A stretch of DNA of 64,000 nt. It comes from Hofstenia miamia. Lineage: Eukaryota > Xenacoelomorpha > Acoela > Hofsteniidae. The notes under the pieces were generated by a model. It had not been told where the DNA came from, did no database searches, and saw nothing but the letters and a program-made list of their open reading frames with translations. Both the position numbers and the translations under genes were made by a program. The stretch lies in assembly GCA_900660155.1 (NCBI GenBank), contig CABFPE010000186.1:1198884-1262883 (forward strand), given 5' to 3'. Of the stretch, positions 1 through 12,059 are shown piece by piece (the first letter of the stretch is position 1; every line of letters starts with the position of its first letter).

Positions 1-1100
1 GAACAGAGAGAGGGGAACTTGGTCTCGGTAGTGGCTCCCCACATATACTTTTTGAGTGTGTCTGAGAAGATATTTAAGTCGGAGAAGGCGACTCCTAAAT
101 GGTTAACAATCATCTGTGGGGGTAAGCAACCAAGGGGTCTGCTGGATCTGATGAGACAGGTGTAGAATTTCTCATAACGTTCCATTGCTTTCTTGGTCTT
201 CCTGGGAGAGGCAGGCAATGAGGATGAGTGGAGGAGCCAATTCTTAACCTTCCAGGCGGCAGGACTGATGGCGAGCTCATGTGGACACTGCTTCACAAGT
301 TTTTCTCTGGTGGACTTGTCCATAGGTAGCTGCAGGTGAGGTTTGATGGTAAGGAAAGTAGCGAGGAGCCATATGGCTCTGTGAGACTGGATCACCAGTG
401 CAAATCTCTCTGAGAACAATTTTTCTGAGAAATTCTGACGGTCTTGGGTGTTGTGTGACAGGCATAACTTTGCAAGTGTTCTCTCGACAGATTGATGGTA
501 TTGAGACATGGGGCTCTGGATGTTAATAGTCAGCCACTGTGTCTCTGAGCTATGATCCGCCTTCAAATTAGTCCATACCTCATCAATCTCTTGCAGTGTG
601 GCTGTACTTTGTGAAAACACAAAGCTGAGGTGGAGGTCTGAGATGTCAGAGCAGAGGCCAGGCGAGCTGATGTTGATTGACTCTAGCAACTGAGCCTGGA
701 TACATGTATCGATAATCAGATGAGTATCAACTGCAAGATGATGCGGTGGAATTTTCTTGCATAGGAGGAGATCCATGTAGATGATTTTGGTAGCCGCTAT
801 TATGTGAGTGTTAAACATGCTCGTGGGCTGGTAGGAACTGCTGTATAGAATGGTAAAGTTCTCCATGCAAAAATGCAGACTCTCAAACTTGTTGGGGATG
901 GTGTCTTGATACTCTTCTTTCAGGAACATGACAAGATGGATCTTTTCTACTTTGGTGAGTTGATAAGTGATTTCAATTTTCTCCATGATCTTAGGGTGGT
1001 TCACCTCACTGACACAGAAACAGTAGACAACCAGCAGATTGTCAAAATCAATATTAAACACATTCAAATTTCTTTATCTTTTCTTTATTGTTGGGGAACT
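1..1100 (-). pseudogene. ORF3 of element A, unknown product (fossil)
   Basis: Lies directly downstream of integrase and is open for most of its length on the minus strand, continuing past the left edge. It resembles three other stretches in this window (8181-9689, 14880-15770, 18188-19269), most clearly in the block around a W-G/W-E aromatic motif followed by a K-x-N/K-F-P pattern near the left edge. Readable blocks include TIKPHLQLPMDKSTREK and KQCPHELAISPAAWKVK. I see no obvious signal peptide, membrane span or cysteine-rich Env pattern in the readable part. Position after Pol fits an env-like or accessory gene, but that is inference from location only. Confidence 0.6.
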
Positions 1101-1127
1101 TGACAGAGGTGAGACGGATTAAAGTCC

Positions 1128-2351
1128 TCATTGAACATGGTATGCCCAGTACTTTGCCAGTATGGACATGCCATTGTTGCTAAATAGAGAGATAAGGTTA
1201 AGGTCCCATTCTTGGGTATTTAAATGGTCTAAATATCTCTGATCTCTAGCTTTTTGTTTAGGCAAAATATGAGTAGCTATAGTGTTGCTACTATTACCAA
1301 GGTTACTATCGTACTTGACCTGTGTAAGTTCATCTTCCTCACATTCAGTGAGGTTATCATAATACTCTATCTCATTCATGCCGTCATCAATGAGAGAAAA
1401 CTTGTTATTATTATCAATGACAGCATTTTGTATATCTTTGACTGTGCATCTAAGTTGCTGAAAATGGGCGACTTTACCATTATCTAATAAATAACAGGGG
1501 TGTTCTAACACCTTGACTACTCTAAAAGGACCTTGCCAATTAGTGGCAAGTTTCAGTACCTGGTTTGCGTTAGTGACCTGACGAGGAAAATAAGCAAATA
1601 CAGAATCTCCAGCATTGTGGGGCTCGCTTTTTATCAAAATTTCTTTTCTGGCAAATAACAGACTGATTGGTATTCCGACAGATAGAAAAGTGCATTTCTT
1701 GGAATTCTTTCAGCATCCGGTTCACAAAGTTTTCCAAAGTTGGCTCATTGTAGTCCAGGAACATGATCAACAAAGGAGTGCTTGCTTTGCGGCCAAACAT
1801 GGCCTTGAACGGACTTACTTTGGTGGTGGAGTGCACAGCAGTATTATAGAAGAAGTTGACCACTTCTATGATGCGTCTCCAGTTTCGACTGGCAGTGCAG
1901 GCAAGAGCAACTCGGATTAATTTAATGATGGTGCGGTTCAATCACTCAATGACACCATTCGACTGCAGATGGTAAGCAGTTCTTGAACTGAGGACTGTGG
2001 TCGGAGTCCAAATGCTCCATAGGCCCGAGCTTAAAAATCCAATCTTTCACAATTCTTTTGCTGATCACATTGGTGGTGGTGTTATCAAGAGGAATGAGAT
2101 GTGTGTACTTGGTAAAATGGTCTATCAAGACCAACAGATATTGAAGTCCTTGCTCATCTCTTGATAGTTTTTCTGATGTCCATATGGACCACTTTGTTAG
2201 TTCTTTCAGTGACCAGATTATGGAGCTCAGCTCTCTGTTCTGGAAAGTGTCTGGCTCTTTGAAGCAAGCATGCTTCACATTTGTTGATTACATCTTGTAC
2301 TGTGGCTCTAATACTGATGGTAATGTAACAAGTGTTAAATGTTCTTTCCAT
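1128..2351 (-). pseudogene. Integrase region of element A (fossil)
   Basis: Minus-strand pieces show, in order, the end of the H2C2 zinc-binding module (CEACLLQRARH), the catalytic core start (WTSEKLSRDEQGLQYLLVLI with DHFTKY), the second core block (DSDHSPQFKN), the third (NRTIIKLIRVAL, then NFFYNTAVHSTTKVSPFKAM), and a C-terminal GPF-type module (NWQGPFRVVKVLEHPCYLL). These are standard Ty3-group integrase blocks. The coding region is broken in several places. It abuts the RNase H piece upstream and ORF3 downstream. Confidence 0.85.
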
Positions 2352-2684
2352 CTGGATAATCCCAAGGTGTCCACATTCATGGATCTTCCAGACAAGATCT
2401 TGCTTGAAATATTCTGGGATTGCCAGACGATTATTCCGACTATGCGCATAGAGGAGGCCAGCTTTGGTAAGCTTCCAATGATAGTGTTGAAACTACCTCT
2501 TAGCAAAGTCACTGATAGCCCAGTCAGGGTGCTTGATTTTAAAAATGATTTCAGACAAAACTTTGTCATGCAATTGATGGGTGGCAATCTCCTTTTCAGA
2601 AATCTCCTCCGTCACCATAATAGGGAGGAGCTCATACTTGCAGGCAGGGATGAATCCAAATGGAGTCTTCTCACCTGGTGGCTT

Positions 2685-2990
2685 TCACAGGTCTCTCTTG
2701 TAGCTTGACAGAGAGTTGAAATAGTCAGCATTGAGATGCAATCTTCCAGGGCAATGAGTGATTGTAAATGAGAAGTCATTAAGGTATTCCAACCATTGGG
2801 CAATGATGTTTGACTTGTTGCCAGAGAATTTTTTGAGCCACACTAGTGCGGAGTTGTTGGTGTGCACAACAAATTGGCAGCCTAGAATGAAGAAACAAAA
2901 CTTCTTTAGACTTTCAACAAGTGCCAGCATTTCTGATTTCATAGCTCCATAGTTCAGTTCAGCATTGTACAGGGCAGTCCTGACTGTCAA
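2685..2990 (-). pseudogene. RNase H region of element A (fossil)
   Basis: The minus-strand frame shows NAELNYGAMKSEMLALVES, then FVVHTNNSALVWLKKF, and ends with HCPGRLHLNADYFNSL. This follows the Ty3-group RNase H layout (NYsttEkElLAvv..., TDhkaL..., G..N..AD.lSR). It sits between RT and integrase as expected. Old copy, no longer intact. Confidence 0.82.
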
Positions 2991-3031
2991 TCACTTGGCT
3001 GAGCACACCACTGATGGTGACTGATCTCGTA

Positions 3032-3880
3032 TCACAGTTGATGATGAATTCTCTCGTATAATCTGGCATGTTCAGACTGGGAATCCATCTGAGCATCTTG
3101 CTTCACAGCATCTAGCTCGTCTTGCTCTGCCCAAGTCCAACAAAAATCAGTATTCTTTCTTAGTAAGTTAGAGATATTCTTGGTTTGGTTGTCTAATTCT
3201 GAAATGAAGGAGCCATAATAGTTAGGAAAACCCATCAGGCATTGGACGTCCTTGTGCAAGCATGGAGTCTCAATTCGATATAGATGGTTTTTTGCATCAT
3301 TTTTGATGGATATCCTTCCAGGTTCAATTACCCTACCTAAGAAAGTAACTTGTGGCGAAATGAGTGAACATTTATTTCCATTTACCCAGAGTCCAGAGTC
3401 ATACAGGATCTTAAGAATTTGACCCAGTTTATCTAAGTGATCAGAGAATGTGTGTTCAGCAACAAGGATGTCGTCCATGTATGTGGTGATCACAGGTTTG
3501 AGAACATTGGTGCCATTCTGTAGTACTCGTGTAACATAATGCTGAAAAGTGGCCAGAGCATTGCAGAGCCTGAAGGCCATGTACTTCCACTCAAAGAGGC
3601 CATAAGGCGTAATAAAAGCAGTTTTTGGAATGTCAGCAGGTTTCATTGGTATCTGCCAATAGGCTTTACAGAGATCCAAGCATGAAAATAATTTGTACTT
3701 GCTGGCATCATTGAGTAAATCTTTGATGCAAGGAAACAGATACGCATCCTTGACTGTGATATCATTGCGATGTCAGAAATCAATGCAGAGGCAGTACTTC
3801 TCACCTTGACGAATGAACACCATAGGTGCAGCATATGGACTATTGCTATTTTGTATAATCCTGCTTTTGATTGCTAAGGA
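3032..3880 (-). pseudogene. Reverse transcriptase region of element A (fossil)
   Basis: The minus strand encodes a typical Ty3-group RT: DLCKAYWQIPMKP, then KTAFITPYGLFEWKYMAFRL with the NALATFQ block, then the catalytic box TTYMDDILVAEHTFSDHL, then KCSLISPQVTFLGRVIEPG and GFPNYYGSFISEL at the start of the connection to RNase H. The YMDD box carries the two catalytic aspartates. Upstream, other frames show APMVFIRQ-like and CIDF-like fingers motifs up to about 3880. Confidence 0.9.
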
Positions 3881-4541
3881 TCTGTTCATACTCCTTTCTT
3901 AGATTCTTGGGTACCCTCTGAACTGGCAACCAAATGAGGCAATCACTCTTCATCTTGATTGCATGTTGTTCCCCAATGGCTTTTCCAACACTGATTGATC
4001 CATAATTAAACACATCATGATGTTGGCATAAGAGGGCAGAGAGCACGTCACGTTCTTGTGGACTCAAATGTCCATGCATTTTCTTGTTGACAACTGGGAT
4101 CTGGACTGGATCACTTGGTTCACTAAGATCGTGAATTGTGGTAAGAACAGGCAGACAGGCTGCAGTAGGACCAGCGTAGCAACAATAGATATCTTTGTGG
4201 GATCCATTTGGATCAGGTGTGCGGAACTATTAAGGACATTGATGTAGGTCTTTCCATCAGAAACGTGACAAAGATCTGGAGAAAGATGTAAACCGTGGAG
4301 GCGTTTTCCCCTTTGTCCAGAAATCATAATGTCCCCCTCGTAAGGAGAGCTCATACTGACGGCAACTCATTGCCAGTGCCATGGTTCCACGATGATTGTA
4401 TTGGTGAAGGTTAATGAAATATCTTGGTTACAGGTAGTGATTAGTTCCTCCTGTGGCTCACTTTCGTGAATAGAGAGAGTGTTGGTTCCATAATTGATTA
4501 CACATGAATTTGGTTCAATGAAGTCATTCCCAAGGATAACA

Positions 4542-4919
4542 TCATATGGCAGAGGCTAATTGCAGGTAGACCAAGATGAGGTCTACGCAAAAACATTCCT
4601 GATGGATGCATAACTCAAGATTGTTAATCTGGTCCTTCAGCAAAATGGTATTCCCTGAAGCATCTAATAAATGAGCAGTGGAAGGTAACAGATCTTCTCT
4701 CTGTAAGCAGAGCTTGTTGCAACAGGTGTCACTAATGATTGATACAGAAGCTCCTGTATTGATGGTAGCATTGATTAGTAATCTATTCATGTCTGTGGGG
4801 ATGACATTAGTGCATAGCAAAGAAGTTATCACCAAAACATCATGCACACAGTTTATGGGAGGCGGCTCTCCAACTAATTTAAATGGTTGACAGACTTGAC
4901 CAGGGTGTTGGGAGTACAC
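4542..4919 (-). pseudogene. Aspartic protease region of element A (fossil)
   Basis: Minus-strand frame with LLINATINTGASVSIISDTC followed about 30 residues later by DASGNTILL. This is the pattern of a retropepsin active-site strand followed by the flap region. It lies between the Gag piece and RT, as expected for the family. Confidence 0.75.
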
Positions 4920-5011
4920 ACTTCAACGGATGGTTCATTGATGATGATACCATCCCCATTGGCAATTAGGCGGATAACTGCTTCACTCTGGGTACAGATG
5001 TGTGCAGACTG

Positions 5012-6742
5012 TCACTCAGAGTCAGTCTTTTTCTGCACTACAGCAGAACTTGAAGAAGTTAGAGATTTTGTAGTTGATTGACCCGTCTTCAGGTCACTGG
5101 CATCTTTTTTGATGCATGTAGTATTTTGTAGCATGTAAACAATGCTAATCGCCTTCTTAATGATAGAGTTTAAATCATCTTCAGGATCACATTTAAGTTT
5201 AAGGCAGCTCCTGATAGTAGCAGGGAATCCCCGACAAATGTAAGAGAAGAGATCATGTCTTGAGTATTCAAGAGTTAGTTTACTGAGGCAAAAGAGTCTA
5301 TTGACTTGCATTATGTAGGTTCTCACATTGTCTCCCTTCTTGAAGGAAAGATCACATAAGAGCGTCTTATATTGCTGTTTGATGTGAGGTGCTTTGTAGT
5401 GGTCCTCAAAGTGACACATGATTAACTGGTAATCTGTTTTGACTTCCCTGTCCAGCATCATATACTGGTTGTATGCAAGGCCTTGAAGGAACATGGGAAA
5501 TTGTGCAGCGGCAGCGTCCTGAGTGGTTTTATGCTGCTTCATTGTTAACTCAAACAGAAAGAGCCACTCATTGAACAACTGTGAGATTTCATCAATTTTG
5601 CCAGTAAATTTAGGCAGTACTGATTGTCTATTAAAGAGATTTGATTGTTCATTCACTGGTCACTATTAATCATTCAACATTAATCTCTGTTTGCAGCTTA
5701 TTAGTTGTGGTAGATCCTATAGGGTCACTCAGAGGAGAAGGTGGAACAATCATAGTAGTTGGGTTGACTGAGACATTGAGCAATACCAGAGGCATGACTG
5801 TTATGCAAAAGATAGGCGGGAGCATGAATGGTTGCTGTGTTTTTCAGATTGATGTAACACAAGTGGTTGTAGCACCAACTTTTGTGCCCTTTCCAGACCC
5901 CTCTGTGAATTGGCTACCTGAGCTGTACCAGGGTTAGGAACGAGTTGATGCTGACAAAGCATTTGAAATGTGGGCAGACATTGCCTGTGAAATAATTGTT
6001 GAGAACTTATCTGAAAGGGCATCAAGGGCTTTATCCAAAAGAGCGCAAGTTACATATTCAGGTTCCTCTGGGGGAGCTTGTGGGAATGCTTCCTGAATTC
6101 ACATCTCCAAGGATGAGATTGAATCGAGTAGGCGTCTCTCTCATTGCCAAGCAGCAGTGGTTGTTGTCTCATTTCGGCTTGTATGGCGTCAAAACAGGCT
6201 TCACAGGAACAATGCTGTGAGATTTGTTCAGCTAGGGCTTCTCTGAGTTGTTGAACCTCAGGTGTTGGCAACTCAAAATGAGGCAATGGTGGAGTATACA
6301 TAAGAAACAGATTTGACAGAGCAGCAGGAAATGGGGTGTTGTGCAACAAAACTTTGGAGGGTGTGGATAAACCAGAAACAGGTTTAGTGGGAGTAGAAGT
6401 TGGTAAAACAACAACAGAATTAAGTCCAGCAGTGTAAGGGACAGCATCCAAGCTGCCAGTGCTCACACAGGGGAAACCCTGAGTGGGAGTCCCATTAAGA
6501 GAATTAGAAAAATCCATGTCCATAAGAACAAAAGAATAAACAAGCAAGTAAGGTAAAGTAAGAGAAAAGGTTCCAATAACAATTCCAATAATGTAGGAGA
6601 AACATCCAACTGTGTCAGAGAAATAAAAGCACTTAACAGATGGTAGCAGGGCATAGGTACACAATCCAAATTCTAGAAAAATGAGACTAACCAAAATAGC
6701 ACTAAGAACAGTAAGAATAGAATCAGAGCTTGGTGACAGCAT
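5012..6742 (-). pseudogene. Gag region of element A (fossil)
   Basis: Two minus-strand blocks. The proximal one (6742-6050) begins with hydrophobic residues and continues with a P/S/T-rich stretch containing MDMDFSNSLNGTPTQG, a plausible Gag start near 6520. The distal one (5656-5012) has the capsid-like block LPKFTGKIDEISQLFNEWLF, TTQDAAAAQFPMFLQGLAYN, and YKTLLCDLSFKKGDNVRTY, matching the helical capsid of Ty3-group Gags (W..F......W.., A...LP..L.G.A). No clear zinc knuckle was found. Confidence 0.75.
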
Positions 6743-7049
6743 CAGATCACAGAGCTGACAAATGCAAAATTACATATACAGAGAAGTAGCACATCAATGG
6801 GTGGTGGAATAGATTGTGGTCAGAGGAAATCCATCCTAGCTGACTCACACCCAGTAGAATATGAAACCAAATACAGTAAGGAAACATCATAACAGTTCTG
6901 TTTCACTTTACAATCCCCAAGTGAAAAATGGGTGACCACTTTGTTAGGTGCACAAACTTCACAACTGGAGTACATCTCTGAACATCAATCCATCTGAACA
7001 CAGTAACAGAATGGAGTAGAAAGGTTAACTGACACTCCAGAGTGTCCAA

Positions 7050-7069
7050 GAATCACGTCAGTGTCACGA
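7050..7069 (-). promoter_or_regulatory. Primer-binding site, tRNA-Trp-like
   Basis: Immediately after the LTR end on the minus strand the sequence reads TCGTGACACTGACGTGATTC. The expected tRNA-Trp primer site is TGGTGACCCCGACGTGATTC, so 17 of 20 bases agree by eye. Use of tRNA-Trp is typical of CsRn1/Kabuki-type Ty3 elements. Confidence 0.75.
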
Positions 7070-7932
7070 TGTAGAATTTCGGGGTGCTTCTACCTGTTCA
7101 AGCTGTACAAAGGTTGCAGAAGATTATCATTGCCAAGAGCAACCCACTTTCTAGCAAAACAAATGAAGATCAGTAATTCACCAATTTCATTGTAGAAAAA
7201 AGTAATTCCAAGACAGTTAAGGTAGCGACCAATTCACATGGCATCACGCCAAAGCCAAGCCTTTAGAATCCATCCTTACAAATCCAAGGTGCTAATTGTG
7301 TGTCTCTAGTTGTAATTTCTAGCTCAATAAAAATAATTTATCTCTGGGTTTATCTACTCAGCTCATGTAATAAGATATTAATAAATGTGTAGCTACCATG
7401 TATTCGTGTTTGCCAACAGCATAGTATATTCAAGGTGTGTTTTAGTTTGTGCATGTTTGATCAATAGATAGTAGTTCTTTTATTTCCTATCCCTATACAT
7501 AGCCTAAAGCAACCACAATATAGGCTCACATCTGTCAAGGGGTGAGTTATCACCCCAGGCACAGTGGAGTTCTCCTACATTATCACTAGATCTTACAATT
7601 TCATTATTATAAAATCCATACCAGAGCTAAAATGATTAATGAAATATAATAAAAATAAAAAGCAAATGGTATCCAGTGAGAATGAAATTTATTTGACATT
7701 TGCTTACAATTGTATGCCCTATTTATACAGAAGTAGTTAAATATTTACCATTTTTTACAAATTTAGTTTCCCTCACAGATTAATTGAGCAATTACACATA
7801 ATACAAAAGCTCCGAGGGGACAATAATCAAAAATTGACAAAATTAAAAATTAATTAAAAGAATAGCACCAAATTAATTTTAGAGTGCCCTAAAAATTAAG
7901 GTTAAAAAAAGGAGGCCCTGAGTGACTCTACA
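7070..7932 (-). repeat. LTR shared by elements A and B (863 bp)
   Basis: Ends on the minus strand are TGTAGAGTCACT and AAATTCTACA, giving a 6 bp terminal inverted repeat with TG...CA ends. A TATAAATA box lies at 7727-7720. The left side is joined to the tRNA-Trp-like primer site and Gag of A, so it acts as A's 5' LTR. The right side is preceded (minus-strand sense) by a GGGGGG tract and the ORF3 of B, so it is also B's 3' LTR. Confidence 0.78.
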
Positions 7933-7943
7933 TGCCCCCCAAT
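7933..7943 (-). promoter_or_regulatory. Polypurine-tract-like sequence of element B
   Basis: The minus-strand sequence AATTGGGGGGCA lies directly before the LTR start TGTAGAG. A purine tract at this place is what plus-strand priming of an LTR retrotransposon needs. The tract is short and ends in CA, so the call is modest. Confidence 0.5.
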
Positions 7944-8169
7944 TGCATCGTTAAGGCTGAGGTAACAGTGGGACAGTAGGACTACACAATAACTTTTGTG
8001 CTTCTTCAATCATCTCTTTAGTCAAGACATCATCCCAGGATGAAACTTCTGTGTAATGGGTTGCCTAGTTACCTGCATTAGTGCCTCCCTTTGGGTGATG
8101 GTTTCACTGTGTAATCAGAAGTACTTAAGCTCAGGTAACCTCAAACTGATTGGGCAGTTCCAACGCAAG

Positions 8170-9689
8170 ACATTCAACCTTCAAGTGAAGGTGTCAAAGA
8201 AATGCTCATATAGGCAGAGGCCCTTGAGAGCAATGAGGAGAGTCATTAAGGTGTCTGTATCTGAGGTATGCATGTCTTCTGCACTAATCTTAGTGTTGGG
8301 ATAAAAGTGGAGAAAGACTTCTCTAAGAGATCCCATACAAGTGGCATGGTCAATGAAAAGCAAGCAGTACTCATTTACTTTATGCAGCATCATTTCTTTG
8401 GGGTCAGTAATACCAGCATGTAGCATAGAGATGATCTCAATATGCTTAGTTACATCATAATATTGGGTTATTTTCTCCGCCTTGTTGGCCCACATTAGGC
8501 CACCACTGGCTTGAAATAAGATGACAACACAAGGGTCAAGTGAGTTGATGTTGCAGTGAATTTTCTCCAACTGGGTAGAGATAGGCTGGCCCTTCTGGAA
8601 GAGATCTTTGATAGTCAGCTTCCTGTCTATGTAAACTCTTTTGGGTTTACCGCCTTCTAGCAATGCATCGTGGGTGTCCTTGTACTCTTTGGTCTGCATA
8701 GCTTGATTGACTTCGCAGGCAGTTGAAACGTAGTTGAGCCAGTAGCTGAGGTGGGCAGAAACCTTTTTCTTACCATGGCGCACTCTCCATGACGGTAAAA
8801 TCAGTGACGTCATTAAACAAGGCGATGGGAGGCAGAGAAGGTTATTCTTCTCAATGTTGTTCTCAAGTTGGGCAAAACTGGATTTACTCTGGAGGGAGGC
8901 TGTTCTGATTGTGACGGGGTAGTTTATCTTGGCTTCCTTGATGGAACCCCACAAAGTGTTGCAGAGTTTGTGGCTCCATAGTTTTTCAATTTAGAGGAAG
9001 GCTGTTCTGATTGTGATGGGGTAGTTAATCTTAGCTTCTTTCATGGAACCCCACAAAGTGTTGCAGAGTTTGTGGCTCCATAGTTTTTCAATTTAACTGG
9101 TAGAAAGACAAAGGCGTGCTGTGGTGCATTCTATGTCCAGGGCGAGTTGTCACCCTGGTGATAGTAGAAGCACAAACTCTTCTTTAGTTAACATTTCAGT
9201 GAAGCATCATTTCATCAGGCCTAGAATCTCATTGTTGTTGTTGGGCTTGAAAACTCTATCAATGATTACTGGCTTCTTGGCAAACTCCTCAGGGCAGTGT
9301 TTGATGGTCAAGATCCACTCATTATCTGTAAGAGACCATGTGGGTGTAAGATTGGGCAAGACGGTGACCCCAGAGAACTTCTCTAAGTTAATGGCCTCAA
9401 TGAGGGCTGTCATTGTGGGTGGCACCTCAATTGCTGATGAGGACAAGAGTTCTTCCTTGTGGTAAAACTGTTTGGGCATTTTCATTGTTTGCCCTAAGAC
9501 AGTGATTGGAATTATTTCCCCATCCTTGGTAGCCTGCCACTGGGTTTTGGTAAGCTTACTGTATCCACACTCAGGATAATTGAGCAGCTCTAGGTTGAAA
9601 AGAATCTCCATGCATGACAAAACGTCATAGTGGCCAACCAACTTGAGGAATTGTGGTGTTGAGCCATACTCATGGTTCCAAATGTTCAA
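8170..9689 (-). pseudogene. ORF3 of element B, unknown product (fossil)
   Basis: Two open stretches on the minus strand, 9689-9207 (160 aa) and 8954-8181 (257 aa). The second contains YYDVTKHIEIISML, FYPNTKISAEDM and MTLLIALKGLCLYEHFF, which align with the same blocks in the ORF3 of C and D. It ends just before the shared LTR, as an ORF3 should. Only the ORF3 end of B remains: at 9690 the sequence switches to plus-strand Gag of element C. It is broken in a few places and carries a 101 bp tandem duplication. Confidence 0.65.
8898..9098. repeat. 101 bp tandem duplication inside ORF3 of B
   Basis: The segment beginning AGGCTGTTCTGATTGTGA at 8898 is repeated beginning at 8999 with only a few differences. 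Offset is 101 bp. The second half of each unit (GAACCCCACAAAGTGTTGC...) is identical. Confidence 0.85.
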
Positions 9690-11010
9690 GTTAACAATGA
9701 TGAAGAGAAATGTAATACAGGAAGCAGTGGCAGCAAGGTTACCACTGTATCAGGTGAGTACAGCATACCAACACTATTTATTGCTAAATACAGAGACAAA
9801 AATGGACTATGAGTTGTTAACAGATTTCATGGAATACTATGAAAATGAATTTTTCAAAAATCTGTAGCAAATGATACTAAATTCAATAAAAAATGAGTAG
9901 AGTAACTACTGACATTGAGCCCCCAGAGAAAAATGCTATTCCAATTATTATCTCTTCTCTCACATCTGTAAGGGGATGCCAGAAAATATAAGGAATCAGT
10001 TTGAAATAAAATGTGACATTAATGACAAATTGGACAATAATTAAAAGAAAAGGAATATCAACAATTGGAGGAAATCAAAAGGAAACAATTGAAAGAGGTA
10101 CTGTAAAAACAAAAGAAGATATTCAACTACAGCAAAATCAGTGTGGGACAAGCTATAGGGGAAACTCACAAAATAGTAGCAACCACAGGCAATCCAATAA
10201 AGTTGCCAGTAAGAAGAGGCTAGAACAATTAAAGGACAAATACCACTGAATCTTGAATGAGTTGATCAATAACATAATAATTCAACCAAATAAAAGCCCA
10301 TATGCAACAATGACAGTGTTCATAAAACAAGGCAACACACACAGATAGAGTATAAACTTTTAGAACTCAACAAAATAATGAAAAAGGACTCATACCCACT
10401 GCAGAGAATTGATGACATGCTGTACAAAGCAAGCAAACATAAATATTTTCAATCAACATATGTAAGGCATAATGGCAGGTGAGAATGGAAGAAGATGATA
10501 TAGAAAAACAGCATTTATACCACCATATGGATTGTATAAGTTGATTTATACAGTGTTCAGCCTCTACAATGCCCCAGCAACATTTCAATGCAAATTAGCA
10601 AAGGTACTGAAAAATATAACACAGAGATGGGATCAATGCATATATAGATGACCTCATAGTAACAAGCAATATGGTACAAGAGTATATAGACGAGTTGGAT
10701 AGAACTCTAAGCATATTAAAAAAAGCTGGACTGTTGATAAATGGGAATAAATTCAACAAATTGAAAGAGGAAATAGCCTTCCTAGGAAGAATAATAGAGA
10801 AAGGAAAAATCTCTTTTAAAGACAATGCAAGAGGCATGATCAGAAACATAGAGAAACATAACAAAAAAAGAATGTACAAAGAATAATGGGATTCTTCAAC
10901 TATTACAGAACATTTATTCTGAATATTGCAGGTAAAACAACAAAGATGACAAGACTAATGAAAAAATCAGTACCTTCAATGTGGACATTGGAAGAGCAAG
11001 AGGACAGAAG

Positions 11011-11830
11011 TGCAACTAGTGGGGCAGGGGTTCAGACCCCCTGTTGCTTTGTCACAATGCTGCAAGGTGACTAATTGCTTCTTGTAAGAAGTGTCTAAAT
11101 TCATATGATTCACATAATGATTGTTTAATTTAAAAATACTACATATATTGGGATATGTACATTGCTTTTCAATAAATGCATTTAGCAAGGGGAAGAAATG
11201 GGGAGAAGATAGAATTATTTAATTAAAATTTTTTTGTAATTTAAAATATCAAAATGATTCTTACAAACTGAAAAACATATATACTAAGGAGACCCCTGTG
11301 CAAAATGTTTCTGAACTCAAACATTTGTGGTTTTTTTAACAAGTAGGTGATGTTATCAGGATGTTTTTGAGGTTTATTTCTGCATGGATATTTTATCCAC
11401 AGTTGATGAATATAAATTTCCAAACATTGCAATATTGGTAAGATTGGAAAGTGCATTGCCAATTACAACATGCAAGGCTGAAATATAGTTCTCAAAATTG
11501 AGACAAAGTAAAACATACCTAAGGTAGTCTACTTAATCTTTTTGCATCTAAACATTATGTCTTAAATATCATTTTAGAAACTTGATGATGACACAACAAT
11601 TGACTAGGTTGTGTTGAAAAAACACTCATCATGATGTGATGATTGACATTTCTACTATTGGTGAACATATTTAAATATGCATCATCAGACTTTTTTCTAA
11701 AAAGTAAAAAAATACAAAATTCATAAAATGAAGTGATATTACCAATAACAATCAAGGATGAGATAACAGAAAACAAGATAATAGAAAAGCAGAGATTATA
11801 TAATATTAAATGAGATCAGAGACAAGATAA
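11011..11830. other. Unassigned insertion between RT and integrase relics of C
   Basis: In a Ty3-like element this place should hold RNase H. Instead the sequence changes abruptly at about 11011 to a stretch with a GC-rich head (GGGGCAGGGGTTCAGACCCC) followed by AT-rich DNA with no recognisable protein. An inserted DNA element is plausible but I could not find a matching far end. Confidence 0.35.
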
Positions 11831-12059
11831 AAGATTTGGGCAAGATTCTGTTAAAGGTAATGAAGAGCTACTATGAAAGATATAAGTGGAAGTTAAACAG
11901 AAACAGTCAGAAACAGATATGTCAAATCACAAAAAACAGGTTAGTGATCCCAGAATATTATAAGAGAGAATTGATCAGAAAGTTACATGAAAAAGGGCAA
12001 CTAGGGATTATACAAACTGAGAAAACATTCAGAATAAGCAGCAAAGAGTGAGAAGGCAT

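Larger units (their letters stand above)
1..7932 (-). mobile_element. Ty3/gypsy-like LTR retrotransposon A, CsRn1-like, runs off left edge
   Basis: Reading leftwards on the minus strand the order is LTR (7070-7932), primer site (7050-7069), Gag (about 6742-5012), protease (about 4919-4542), reverse transcriptase (about 3880-3032), RNase H (2990-2685), integrase (2351-1128) and an extra ORF3 (1100 to beyond base 1). PR-RT-RH-IN order is that of Ty3/gypsy elements. The primer site matches the 3' end of tRNA-Trp at about 17 of 20 positions, a trait of the CsRn1/Kabuki group, which supports that placement. The 3' LTR lies outside the window. The element is an old copy broken at several places; domains remain easily recognised, so decay is moderate. 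Confidence 0.88.
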
